Assembly (NCBI RefSeq): GCF_963678635.1
Contig: NC_087063.1
Coordinates: forward strand, 84,243,574 to 84,307,573
Length of the DNA stretch: 64,000 nt
Direction of reading: 5' to 3'
Source: Symsagittifera roscoffensis
Lineage: Eukaryota; Xenacoelomorpha; Acoela; Convolutidae
Under the pieces are notes generated by a model, which saw only the letters and a program-made list of their open reading frames with translations, ran no database searches and was not told where the DNA came from. Both the position numbers and the translations under genes were made by a program. This document shows, piece by piece, positions 26,523-36,832 of the stretch (its first letter is position 1; each line of letters starts with the position of its first letter).

Positions 26523-27040
26523 CGACTTTCGATACGAAAGTAACGGAATATTTGTGCTCGGGGTGGGTTTTTTTTTTCTTCAGACAAATTTCGACTTTTT
26601 AACTAGCCATTTTTGACGGAAATGTTTTATATCATTCGAAAGCTATTGTTGTCCTGAGCTTAAATTTGAAAAGATATTTCACCTGTGATCATTTTTCGTA
26701 AAGTTATGAGGGTTTAAAGATTGCCATTTTGACCAATTTGGGACAATTAACGCGTAAGCGGAGAATTCATTCGTCTTAGAAATCGTTCCAAATTGGTTGT
26801 AAGAAGCTTATTTACCATAATTGATTTTTAAAAGGAGCGAAATCTATTGTTTTGTACTTTATATGGCGTGTGGGGAGATGATTTTCATAGAAAAATTTTC
26901 AAATTTTAGAAAAAAAATTTTTTTTTCATTTTATTTTATTTCATTTATTTTTTTTATGTTGTTTATATTATTACTGCTCCATAAACGTTAAAAGCCAGTC
27001 GGAACTTTCAGGGCTTCGCCCTGATACGAGCAGTCTTGTT
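26523..27040 (+). repeat. Dispersed repeat, about 0.5 kb, copy B
   Basis: Counterpart of 17684-18200 in duplication unit B, nearly identical to it. Confidence 0.75.
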
Positions 27041-27643
27041 TTATTTTTGAATTTTATCAATTTGAAACCAAAAACTACTTCAAATACAATTAGAGCAGTC
27101 CGGTTAATCGCGGTTCGGTTCCGCTTTGATACGAGCAAACCTGTTTGATTTTCTACTTACAAACATCACTCTTATAACATACCATGAGCCAGACTTTTTG
27201 AACCTAAGTTTTTTTTTCAATTATAGCATATTTTAAAAGGAGCAACTGAACTTTAAAGTTTTTAGCCCGCATTTGAGGCGATATTTTAAATCGTCTTTTA
27301 CACCGCGGTTACAAAGTGCTTATGAACCTTTTTTATGTTCATTAAAGCAAACAGTGAATCTGCAAAAAAGTGAGGCTTCCAAAATCCCAGCAGTTTCTTA
27401 TTACTCTCATTTTCACGGGAAATTCGTTTCATGATTAATGATGAAAAGCAACCATAGGGCATTTTTTTCTTTTGTTTCGTTCCATAATTGCATTACTTGC
27501 TAAATAAGGCGCACCCAGTTTGGCATAAAATGCCAATCATACAAATTCATTTATAAAAAATGTTTATTATATAATTCCATACTACAAAAAAAATGTTTAT
27601 CATACAGTTCCATACTTTTCCATAAAAAAATGTATGAAAATAG

Positions 27644-27774
27644 CATGACTAGCTTTTTTCCTTTAATGTAACTGTATGACTAGCTTTTTTTTTCCATAAG
27701 TGAAATTGTATGAATAGCATTTATTCCATTAATGTAATTGCATGACAAGCATTTTTTCAAAAATGGAAATGTAG
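27644..27774. repeat. Minisatellite copy in duplication unit B
   Basis: Counterpart of 18804-18934, with one visible substitution (CCTTTAATG for CCATTAATG). Confidence 0.65.
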
Positions 27775-29593
27775 GACACAATTTTACCATAAATTTTTGT
27801 GTTTCTTTTAATTTATTTGTGTTCTACCCTGAAACAAAAAACCAAAGGTTTCCTCAGATAAGAAAAGCAAAAAATTAAATGGCAGCATAATAGCATAATA
27901 ACAGATTTAACAACGCACTGCCAAGTAAGTTGATCTGTTAATTTTCACACATGCTAATACGTAGTATTTGGTAATGACGTTCTTACAACACAAATAGCTC
28001 ACTTTTCAACTGATAGCAAAGCTAGTTATTGTTCTGACCGCGTCACTGAAGAAAGCCGGAAAAAACTATGAGTTATTTATGTTTTTTTTTCCACTCGATT
28101 TTGAGTAATTTAATGAAACTCGTGCGTATTCAAGTGTGGCAGCATATTAATTTAGATTTCAATAAAACAATTCAGCAAAATTGACTCTATTTTAAGAAAA
28201 AATGATCTGAATCACAAAAAAACTTACTAAGTTGTTGCAGTTTTTGATTCTTTTCAGTCACTCCTCAATGAAATTTTTTTTCCGATTTTTTTTACTGAGA
28301 AAAACCAGATTTTTGAAATTGTTTACTTGAATCGTTATGGCCAGAAAATGTTTTGCTACTTGCAATGACAGCTACCTGATATCCTTATTTCTTATTATTC
28401 TGATTTAAAAATGTCTGGAAAAAAAAGAATAAATTGAGGTTTCTAGAAAAATAAATATGAAACTTCAGCTTAAAATCATTTGATTGTGGAATTGACAAGT
28501 GATGGAAATTACAATGAATTCTTATCAAGATTGAATCTGGTTCTGAACTATGGAATAAAATACTATTGCATCCAGATAGCACTGAAAAAGAGCCAACAAA
28601 AAGCACGGATCTTGTAAGCTATTTAGCCTCTAATTATCAAGGTGTGGTGGTTGGGGGGGGGGGGTAGGATTCGCGACAAGGTTAAAAATACGTACAGGTT
28701 ACTTTACTTTTAATTAGTGCAAAACAGCGGTTCAAAACTGGGTTGAAATTTCGCTTTTAGGATATAATTCGGGGGGGGGGGGGGTAAAAAATTAGATACT
28801 AGATACCATTGGCGGACAATTGTTGACAAGATCCGGACTTGTTGACAGTTTTAGCTTGGTTGAAATTAATTTATGTACAAACTATATTAACTGAAGCGGC
28901 GCATGACTCATCTATTCGCGCCAGTCCAGCCAAAAGAACTGCGAAAGGCCCTGGAACAAAATTAACATCTACTTTTGGCGGATAATTGAATACTTCAGAA
29001 GGAAAAAGTGTCATATTTTTCTCATTAGGAAGCATCGTGAGTTTTCAGAGGTTTTTTGAAATCTCAATCAGCTCAGGTAATGCAACTCAACGGGATGCTT
29101 GTTCCAAAGCATTTAGACTAAATTAAATGGTTTATAACAAAGCAGTAAATAAACCATTTAAGTGATCATCTGACTCATTAAGAGACTGGACTGTTTTGGC
29201 ACTTTTCTTCTGGCCATGACTGACTAGCGGCCACGAGTTACATAATGGACCCAACTTAGTTGATTCAAGCTGAAATGTTAAAGCTCTCATTCGGTTAAAA
29301 ATCTCTTTGCTCCGTCTGCAAGTGTAAACTTCTCCCGTTAATGTGCTATTCTCATTAATGCACCCCTCAAGCCAGAAAACTACTGGTACCCTTAGTTTAT
29401 TCATGAGCATATCTGGACCCGTCCCGTATTCTTGTACATTACTGGGACGATACAATCTTGTAGTCTTGAATCTAAGTGGGACCTATCGTTCAAAATTGGT
29501 GGGGACCTAACCATCAAAATCATAACTGCACAATACATTGACCATATACAACAAACTACTTTTTTTCACATTCTTTGTCTCTGTTGTTTGTTT

Positions 29594-29883
29594 CTACAAG
29601 GCAGTAATGTATTCGGGCAGGTAGTTATACGCAGGATTCACATGTTGTTCATTGTGCTCCTTAAGAGCCTTCTGTCTCTTCGCTCTCTGCTGCAGGATCT
29701 CTTTGTTCTCCATACACTTGTCTTCATTCAGGGGGTACATGAAGATGCAGAAGGCGTAGAGCAGCACTAGCACTGATGGTCCAGGGGCGCACAGTACCCG
29801 CAGGGTGAAGTCCACGTCCTCCCCCTGCTCAGCCCCACAACTGTTGTCAAATCCAGCAATGTCCAGAAACAACGTCGACACTC
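29594..29883 (-). CDS. mfsd2: MFSD2 terminal exon 8B
   Basis: Final coding exon of the transporter. The acceptor TGTGTATAG (29892-29884) supplies phase 1 and completes a Gly codon with exon 7, giving GLGVSTLFLDIAGF. This matches the family's conserved TM11 region. A further membrane helix follows (about residues 555-575 of the predicted protein), then a Lys/Glu/Gln-rich tail and TAG. A minus-strand AATAAA at 29400-29395, about 194 nt past the stop, is a candidate poly(A) signal. An acceptor further upstream in the same frame (ATTAG before TTTGG) was rejected because its phase does not fit exon 7. Confidence 0.9.
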
Positions 29884-30960
29884 CTATACACAGCCAGCAA
29901 ACATCAAGTTTTTTTAACAGCCACGCCAAACTAATACTCCACATTTTAATGCAAACCATTTTTCCAACTAAATTTCATATCAAAGTTTAAGTCAAAATAT
30001 TCTTCAAAATAGAAAAATAGTTTTCCTAACAGCCAATATTTACGTTCGGTTCACAGACGTCCAGGCACAGTAAAAGCTTATTCAAAATCGTTTTGTAAAA
30101 CTTTACTTGCATTTTATCAGTCATAACAGTAAATTACGACTATTGAGGCTATTGCACGAAATAGTTTTGAAAACAAATGAGTCACTAAATTATAATAGTG
30201 GAAACTCAAGTTTTCAAGTTTACATTATTTACTGCTTCAGACGCTTTATAACTTCATAGTATAAGTTCGTTACACAGAGGCGAAGCTGCGCTTTGCAAGC
30301 ACAAGCAAAGAAAAGGCAAAAAAGGGCTCCAAAAAGGCAAAGCAAAGTGAAATAGGGCGGAAGATTAAAAATGCACATTGAAAAAAAAATTGTTGAGATT
30401 AGGACTATGCAGCAAAAACTCGACAAAGAAATAATACTATTTAAATGTTCCGGAATTAAATATCCGACCCTTTGATTCGGAGTCTCATTTCCTCCAATCT
30501 TCTCATTTTCTCTACTAAAGCATGGGAATAACCTCTGCTTTCCACACCCAGATTTTCAGGTCGAAGTTTTCCGCACTCTGGTTTTTCAGATCGACTCCTT
30601 AATATCAGATTTAGCTAATAGGTTTCGAGAAGAGTGAGGCAATTTCTTATAAAACAGTAGAAATAGGACATTTTTTTAGGCCATAAGTTTTTTTTTCAAA
30701 AAGCAGAGCATAACTGCTGGTGCAGAAACGATTCGCACAATTAAATTTTTTTCGCTTAAACCCGTAATCTCGATTTGGCAGGGTAGTTTTCAGAAAAATC
30801 AGAAGGTTTTAAAAATTGACCAAAATGTCAAAAAATATCTTGTTTGAGGCCATAACTTTTTTTCTACCGAATTTAGGAAATAGCCGCTTGGCAGGGTGGA
30901 ATTCCCATAATTTGTTCTTTACATCGACACCTTCATTTCAAATTTGTGCATTCAATATTT

Positions 30961-31230
30961 GAGAAAATGAAAAAAATTTAAAACAAGTAGACCAAAAATC
31001 CCCCTAATGATACTTTCGAAGGACGAATATGAGGTAAAAAGAAAAGAGACTAGCAAAATATGTAAGCACACAGAAGAGCAGCCGGTTGTTATGGTGAAAC
31101 CATTTTTTCAAGTCAGTACAGTAGTTTTTGAGAAAAATTGAAAATTTTGCGAAAAGTGCAAAAATTTCCCAAAGCGTCGCAAAAAAAAACGAAAAACGAC
31201 ATATTTCATATGTTTTCATAATACATTTTT
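30961..31230 (+). repeat. Dispersed repeat family 2, copy B
   Basis: Counterpart of 22124-22393 in duplication unit B, lying in MFSD2 intron 7. Confidence 0.65.
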
Positions 31231-31561
31231 TTCAACAGGTCCCAATACTAGCCAAAAAACAAGCAGCAACATATGCATTAAGCTGTTTTAGCTTAAATAA
31301 GCTTATATATGATTAAATTGAAATATTCCAAAAGTGCCACTAAATGAGAACTTTTATTTGCGACACAGGTTAGAAACAAAAACTCTTCGTAATAATACAC
31401 TACGTTTCGCTTTTGTAAATAGGGGAAACTCAAGTCTTCAAGATTACGTTTTTAACTGCTTCAGACGCTTCATACTTTCATGCTTTAAAAATCGTTATTA
31501 TTGTATGTTTGATATTTTGAAAAAAAATCAAATATGTTTTGAGGAGAGTATTAAGTAGTAC

Positions 31562-31804
31562 CTAGTCCAATGCCAGCTGCGAATTTGTTGAAGAATACAA
31601 AGAATCCGTAGAAGATGCTATCGCTGCTCTCGCTGTACTTGACGATGTAGTCGTCCACCACATCTGGCAACATGGACCAGGGCATGAAGTAGCCGGAGCC
31701 CAGTCCGAATCCAGTGACGAAACAGATGGAGTAGATGATCCACTGGTTGATGCCAGAGGGCACGAAGTAGAGACTGCACAGAGCAGGCACAAACACCAAC
31801 ACAC
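31562..31804 (-). CDS. mfsd2: MFSD2 exon 7
   Basis: The acceptor TGATTAG (31811-31805) and the donor CTAG|GTACTA (exon end 31562) frame 243 nt, phases 1 and 1. The exon encodes two helices and the signature loop FMPWSMLPDVVDDYIVKY, then GFFVFFNKFAAGIGLG. The PWSMLPDVxDD sequence is a hallmark of MFSD2 lysophosphatidylcholine/sodium symporters and supports the family call by itself. The breakpoint of the 8.85-kb tandem duplication lies 9 bp inside the 3' end of this exon. Confidence 0.95.
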   Translation of the reverse strand: MCWCLCLLCAVSTSCPLASTSGSSTPSVSSLDSDWAPATSCPGPCCQMWWTTTSSSTARAAIASSTDSLYSSTNSQLALD

Positions 31805-33454
31805 CTAATCAACACAAGTTATTATCCATCTCTTTATCCCCCATCGGGTACCTAGAAGCGAATATCTACCTGGAAACAAATAAATCAACATATCAGAATT
31901 TTATACATAGTAAGGAATCTCACCCCCTTTACAAAAGTGGAATATGGTAAAAGAGATCGGTAATTATGAAGTAATTTTGAATTTGAAATGTGCATAAAGC
32001 TGGGAAAGATGCAAAGAATTATCCCAACACAGTTCATTGCTAAAAAAAATTGCCAAAAAAGAAAAGTTCAATTTTCTTCAAATAAACAGCTTTTTAAAAA
32101 TCTTCCAATTTGCTTTTAAAATAGAGTAAAGCACCTTTTAATTTTATGGAAAAATAAGCAGTTGATTGTGTAAATGAAGGCTCGATTCATGAATTCTCAA
32201 AGTTGACGGAAAATTACGGTAAGGTTGTTGGTTGGTAAATGCAAAAGTATCGTACAAGTTTCACTAAGAGAACTTTTTTAGGCAATATCTTGCTGGTATC
32301 TGAACCTGGAGTGAGAAATTGTGAATATAATAACATATTCACTTCAATACTAGTACCCAAATGAGCCTTCAAAGTAATTATAAAGTTACGCGCACAAAAG
32401 CCACCAACAGCTAAAATGCCTTCGAACATGGTCGGAGCAAAAACTCTGCTGTAATCAAAATGTGCAGTCAATCTGTTCCAGGAACAAGATGCACACAAAA
32501 ATCTCTCATTTAGCAAAACTCATTTTCGCAGGTGATCTGACAGTTCGAAATTGCAGATGCATGAACAAATGTTTGGCCAGCATCAACACATGGATCATTT
32601 TTTCAGACTTTTTCACGTTCTGAATTCAATTCAGTCACAGTGATAAATGTGATTTGATTGTTTTTTTTTTACTTTTATTGGCTCAAAACTAAACAATAAA
32701 ATTAACACAGAGGCGAAGCTGAGATTCGCAAGATTTGCGATGCAAAACAAGAGAGCCGCTAAGTCGAAAAAAAAACGATAATGTCAAAAAAAACTAGATC
32801 CATCAAAATGAATTATCAATTCACACTCGCCCTCAAAACACAAACACACATAACTTTCTTTGCTTTTCAAATGCAACAATTCGAGGTCTTCTAAGCCGAT
32901 GTAATATAGGACGAAACCTAATAAGCCGAAAACATAATTAAAAAAGCCGGAAAAAATTATGACTAATAAAAAGTTATTCAGCCCCCCTCACCCTCAAAGC
33001 ACATTCCCACACATAAAAAAGTTTTAGCTTGTCGAAAAACGCAGATTGAGTCATTTAAGCCGATTTTGTATAGGCCGAAACCTATCAAGTGGAAAAAAAG
33101 GAAAAAACCGAAAAAAAACTATTAATTCTATTGTAATTTTTAGCATTTGATGCTATCCAGAAGGGAGTATCGAAATATGTGTCTTTGAAATTACTCAAAA
33201 AAAGCTCACTAAGCCGATAAAAAGTAAGTCAAAATCATTTGGGCGAATTAAACTTTTTTAGCGAAAAAAAATATTAAGAAGTCAATTTTAGTAAAATTAC
33301 GAGAAGCAGAAAAAAGATCGAAACACACTCAGAAAAAATATCGACTACAATATAACTTGCGTATAGCAAAAAAAAAACATTTCTAGGATGTGAAAACATA
33401 AGCGGACAAATAATTGGATGATCATTTTTTGAAACTGACTACTTCCCGTTTGAT

Positions 33455-33545
33455 TAAAAAAAAAACAGGTCCTGTCAGATTTCAACCCAGGACCACTGCC
33501 GTCCCACGCATATTCCTTACCTCCAGCCCAAGCGTGCCGTAGACC
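33455..33545 (-). repeat. tRNA-like SINE fragment with poly-T/A tail
   Basis: The minus strand reads GGTCCTGGGTTGAAATCTGA followed by a T-run (33452-33461 on the plus strand as A). The order is typical of a short tRNA-derived insertion in MFSD2 intron 6. Its family link to the other two SINEs is not established. Confidence 0.35.
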
Positions 33546-34049
33546 CATAGAAATATGAAATTATTATGAGCTGAGTCCAAACTTACCTTTTATGGTAAAT
33601 TCTAATTTTGACCATTCTGTGAACAAAGTTGTTTACAGGAAAAAAATTCTAGTACCCGATTGCAATACCCGGCTCTTTTTCCTTCCCCCTCCCCCCACCT
33701 CACACGAGCTTCAATATATTAGTGTAACCAGTGCTTTTACGAGGTTGAGTATGAAGACCAAATATGTTTGACGTTGCTTTATTAGTTCGTATGTAAATTT
33801 TCATTACAATCGGACAATGTGGTCAACAAAGTTACATGTAAAAATTTGCAGGTGGGGGGAAAAGGAAAAAGAGCCCAATACCCTTGCCTATCGCAAGGGT
33901 AAATAGCAAAGATAATCGATAATTTTTCAGAAAAAAAAACTCAAATTTGTTGGAATATTGCTTAGAAGTTGAAAGAAATTATGCAGTTTTGATGATAATT
34001 TGAGTTGTTCTATGATGATAATGTAAGTAGGATTGAGCACAGGGTGTCG

Positions 34050-34096
34050 TGTGTCTGCGCGCGTGTCGTGTGTGCGCGTGTGTGTGTCGTGTGGAG

Positions 34097-34171
<75 letters not shown>

Positions 34172-34210
34172 GTATGTGTGTATGTGTGTGTGTGTCGTGC
34201 GTGTGTGTTA
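34050..34210. repeat. GT/CA microsatellite
   Basis: About 160 bp of GT repeats on the plus strand, broken by CGTGTGGAGGT, TATGTG and TCGTATG interruptions. It ends at the splice donor of MFSD2 exon 6, so the transcribed strand begins GTAACACACACG. Confidence 0.95.
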
Positions 34211-34211
34211 C

Positions 34212-34339
34212 CTGCGAATACAGCGACCTTCTTGCCGAACTTGGTGAGTACCAGTTGCCAGAGGGGCACCCCCAGTCCCCCCGAGGACATGAGGATGATG
34301 ACTGCCACCGTGAACTCCGTCCCCTCCCCTTTCTTCAGG
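34212..34339 (-). CDS. mfsd2: MFSD2 exon 6
   Basis: 128 nt between the acceptor TTGTTCAG (34347-34340) and the donor GCAG|GTAACA. It encodes LKKGEGTEFTVAVIILM, then GVPLWQLVLTKFGKKVAVFAG, matching the helix and the LTxFGKK loop of the family. The phase-2 entry completes a Ser codon with exon 5. The intron begins GTAACACACACG and runs straight into a CA-repeat microsatellite. Confidence 0.93.
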
Positions 34340-34697
34340 CTGAACAAATAACACGAAAAACAATGATGCTTCAGTTTTAGTTATTATGTTTTAGCTTTAA
34401 TGTTGAGTTGTTGTCATCACTGGTGTTCAAACTATTTTTTGATCTGGAAAAAAACAGTGCTTTGCTCAGTAGCGTGCCGAGAGGGGGGCGACCCCCCTCC
34501 TTAATTCTGGTTGTTAATTTTTTCCAAAGGCCCCCCCTTTGGTATAAATTTACGCGATTCGGCTGACCAACATCAAAAATTTTCTATATACCTGAGGTAG
34601 AGCGTGCGCCGACAAATATATTGTTAAAAGTTCTCATAACGTCGTTTTTAGCCTGTTTTTTCTTCAAAAAAGCCCCTCATTACAAACCCCTCAATAC
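34340..34697 (-). other. Residual host part of MFSD2 intron 5
   Basis: The 358 bp between the exon 6 acceptor and the 5' LTR. Apart from the target duplication on the other side, this is the whole original intron. It contains a perfect 8-bp-stem GC hairpin at 34481-34499 (GAGGGGGG, loop CGA, CCCCCCTC). Confidence 0.8.
34694..34697. repeat. Target site duplication ATAC, left copy
   Basis: ATAC precedes the 5' LTR, and the same four bases follow the 3' LTR at 53621-53624. A 4-bp duplication is typical for gypsy/errantivirus integrases. Confidence 0.9.
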
Positions 34698-35107
34698 TGG
34701 AACCTGATCTAAACTACATATTATGATTGGATAAATTAAATGTTTTACCAATGTAAAGTATTTAATATTAACCAATCATGATCCATCTAACTAACAACCC
34801 ACTTATTTGTAAGTGCTGAAGTTACTTGTAATTTAAGCACCAGAGAGATTTGAATTTAACTTAGAAATTAGTTGGACTCTCCCGAGCACTTCAGCAGCCG
34901 CAATAAACCAGTATACCCTAGATCTATTGAGCCTAGCAGAGACTAGTTAAACAACCTGAGACTAGATAGTATAAGAGTAAGATTAGGATCGGTATTAGAC
35001 TAAGAAGTTGCACGAATCTATCCGGCCGAAAATAAGATAGCGTGACGAGCAGACGGTGTACCCTATCCGAAATTACTCTATGAGTTAACCAACTCGGTCA
35101 TAACTCA
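34698..35107 (+). repeat. 5' LTR (410 bp)
   Basis: Begins TG and ends CA. Identical to the 3' LTR except at 34835 (A, versus C at 53348) and 35099 (C, versus T at 53612). It carries an 8-bp inverted repeat, ATGATTGG at 34723-34730 and CCAATCAT at 34772-34779, with AT-rich partial pairing inside. An AATAAA lies at 34902-34907. The promoter was not pinpointed. Confidence 0.97.
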
Positions 35108-35109
35108 TC

Positions 35110-35129
35110 TGGTGCGACCATAAGTCTCG
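35110..35129 (+). promoter_or_regulatory. Primer binding site
   Basis: TGGTGCGACCATAAG starts 2 nt after the 5' LTR. TGG pairs with the CCA end common to tRNAs. The matching tRNA could not be named from memory. Confidence 0.65.
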
Positions 35130-35194
35130 AACAAGACCTTAATAGCTTAGAATTAACCAAAATAGATTAGAAATTAGACAAAAACATTTACAAA

Positions 35195-35428
35195 ATGTTA
35201 TACGACAATAATTTAATCGAAATGTCTCTACGACTCAATAGATCAGAGCCAATATTCCGAACGATAACAGAACTACCCGGAATTGGAAGAAGACCTCGAA
35301 CCAGAGACGACATACGACAAAGTAGAAACTTGCCATATAGCTATATGATAGTTAGGCAAAAACCAGAGCAAACTTTTATATTTAGAATACTACTGGCAAT
35401 GAATTTAGATTTTCATTTGCAAACATAA
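35195..35428 (+). CDS. Leader ORF, 77 codons, unknown
   Basis: A short Arg-rich frame in the leader 85 nt after the 5' LTR, with start context ACAAAATGT. It shows no recognisable domain, signal peptide or membrane segment. A candidate splice acceptor (CATTTCAG, ending 35460) follows. It could be an upstream ORF with a regulatory role, or chance. Evidence for expression is nil beyond the frame itself. Confidence 0.25.
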   Translation: MLYDNNLIEMSLRLNRSEPIFRTITELPGIGRRPRTRDDIRQSRNLPYSYMIVRQKPEQTFIFRILLAMNLDFHLQT

Positions 35429-35762
35429 AACCTTGAAGTTAATCTTCAAAATCATTTCAGGCGCTAAACAAAATTATTAATATACAATAACGATTGATAA
35501 AAAGATCTAAGATCGTTTTCCTAAAACTCTGCAGTAATATACAAAACATGTTTGAAAAATATTTATTGAAAAATAAAAAATAAAAATTAGTAGCATGACA
35601 ATAAATGGTTAGTAATCATAAATCATCCTGTTGTTCCAGCTCCATCACCTAAAACATAACAGCAATCATAAACCCACTAATATCATAAAAAAAAAACTAA
35701 ATCTTTCCTTTACACACATTTAAAATTTTATTAAAACTTAAATTCACCTAATTTTAAAACCA

Positions 35763-35847
35763 GATCATCAAGGCTTATCCTTGGATCTTAAATCATTTTC
35801 TACTTAATTAAATTTCAAATTTGATCATCAAGGCTTATCCTTGGATC
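35763..35847 (+). ncRNA. Twin leader hairpins
   Basis: A 25-nt sequence is repeated exactly at 35763-35787 and 35823-35847, a 60-nt period. Each copy contains CAAGG-CTTAT-CCTTG, a 5-bp stem with outer GATC pairs. Paired identical hairpins in a retroelement leader suggest an RNA signal such as packaging or dimerisation. Confidence 0.55.
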
Positions 35848-35883
35848 AAACAGAACAACTTTGTTCTCCCCCACCCACTTAAT

Positions 35884-36290
35884 TAGTGTCTAACGACCTC
35901 AAACGTCGATTCACTACCCAACCCTTTCTAAAGACCCAAGACTAATAGAAATTTTTAAACAAAACTAATCATTCAAATTAGGATAAACAGTGAAGAACTT
36001 CGGTTATTCATCCTTCACTTGACCCCCCCTCTTAACAGACCCAGGATAAATCTTAGACTTAGTAAATTTAAAATAGTATCTAACGAACTACTCGCGTTCT
36101 AATTATACCTGAACCTTGTGGATCGATTTACTATTCTCCAACCCTTGAACACAATCACTACCCCTAAGTAAGATTAAGTAAGTTAACACCTTAGCTTATA
36201 CTAGCCACGAGAAAGTAAAAAATCATTCTTCGGAATCGATATACTTTTCTCTCCAACCCTGAACAAATAGACCCAGGTTAAGCTAACCAA
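35884..36290 (+). ncRNA. Array of four stem-loop modules in the leader
   Basis: Four units, each with an outer stem closing before a C-rich tail (ACCCAACCC, GACCCCCCC, CCAACCCTTGAAC, CCAACCCTGAAC). Stems are TAGTG/CACTA (35884/35912), AGTGAAG/CTTCACT (35989/36013), AATAGTA/TACTATT (36072/36129) and GAGAAAGTA/TACTTTTCTC (36209/36242). The last encloses ATTC-TTCG-GAAT, a UUCG tetraloop hairpin. Pairings were read by eye. Confidence 0.45.
36168..36184 (+). promoter_or_regulatory. Tandem candidate splice donors in the leader
   Basis: GTAAGA at 36168 and GTAAGT at 36178 are both close to the 5' splice consensus. They lie upstream of every main ORF, where retroviruses keep the major donor. Confidence 0.45.
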
Positions 36291-36364
36291 AAAATCGTAA
36301 GAACTAACAGTTTAAGAAAATAGAAATCATTTAACAACCTTTTGCATCCGTCATCCTAAACCTT

Positions 36365-36832
36365 ATGTCATTTAAAAACCTAGGAAATAAACAAACAATC
36401 GTTTTACACAATTGTGAAATAGATAACAAAAAATACGACCTTGTAATCACACCTCATACACAAACAGTTGGATACATTCGAACAAAACGACAAACACTAA
36501 AAAGAAAAATAATAACTAAACAAAGACAAATAACACGAAAAAGATTTTCAAAAAATCGAAACGCATTTTCAGAATCAGAAACCAACAGTTTAGACGAACT
36601 TTACAAACTAAAAGAATCAATAGATAAAAATTGCCCACTTCACGATCAATTATATTTTTCTGACTCAGAAACAACTTCAAATTCATCACAAAGAGGAAAA
36701 AAAAGAATAAAAAAGCAGTATAAACACAAACCAGTACATTTATACAATTGGAATCAACCAATTCGACACATTAATAATTACATATTAACAGTCATCGAAC
36801 GGAAAAATGAGTTCAACGCACACCCCAGGTGA
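36365..36832 (+). CDS. Element ORF1, 155 codons, basic protein of unknown function
   Basis: The first substantial frame after the leader. The central part (about residues 40-65) is very rich in Lys, Arg and Gln (KRKIITKQRQITRKR), suggesting nucleic-acid binding or nuclear entry. It is followed by an acidic Ser-rich stretch (FSDSETTSN) and a second basic patch. No Cys, no membrane segment and no known domain. It overlaps ORF2 by 26 nt in another frame, and a donor-like CCCCAG|GTGACG sits in the overlap at 36828. The amount of intact sequence and its fit between leader and ORF2 argue that it is real. The function is unknown. Confidence 0.65.
   Translation: MSFKNLGNKQTIVLHNCEIDNKKYDLVITPHTQTVGYIRTKRQTLKRKIITKQRQITRKRFSKNRNAFSESETNSLDELYKLKESIDKNCPLHDQLYFSDSETTSNSSQRGKKRIKKQYKHKPVHLYNWNQPIRHINNYILTVIERKNEFNAHPR

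Larger units (their letters stand above)
22735..31570. repeat. Tandem duplication unit B (8836 bp)
   Basis: Unit B directly follows unit A. It differs by small indels: 15 bp is missing near 23669 relative to 14815-14829, and the poly-G runs are longer. It also carries scattered substitutions. Its right end continues without a break into the rest of exon 7, so B is the unit that joins the intact gene. Confidence 0.93.
31805..34211 (-). other. MFSD2 intron 6 contents
   Basis: 2.4 kb with no gene. It holds a diverged two-copy tandem repeat (about 32826-32945 and 32985-33105, marked by TAAGCCGAT...GGCCGAAACCTA-type strings), a SINE fragment (33455-33545), a CCCTTGCCTATCGCAAGGG hairpin (33880-33898), and the GT/CA microsatellite adjoining the exon 6 donor. 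Confidence 0.6.

Noticed and set aside
34005..34380. Three overlapping plus-strand frames and one minus-strand frame across the GT repeat
   Set aside because: They are translations of the dinucleotide repeat (Val/Cys or His/Thr runs). Only the minus-strand part 34212-34339 is coding, as MFSD2 exon 6.
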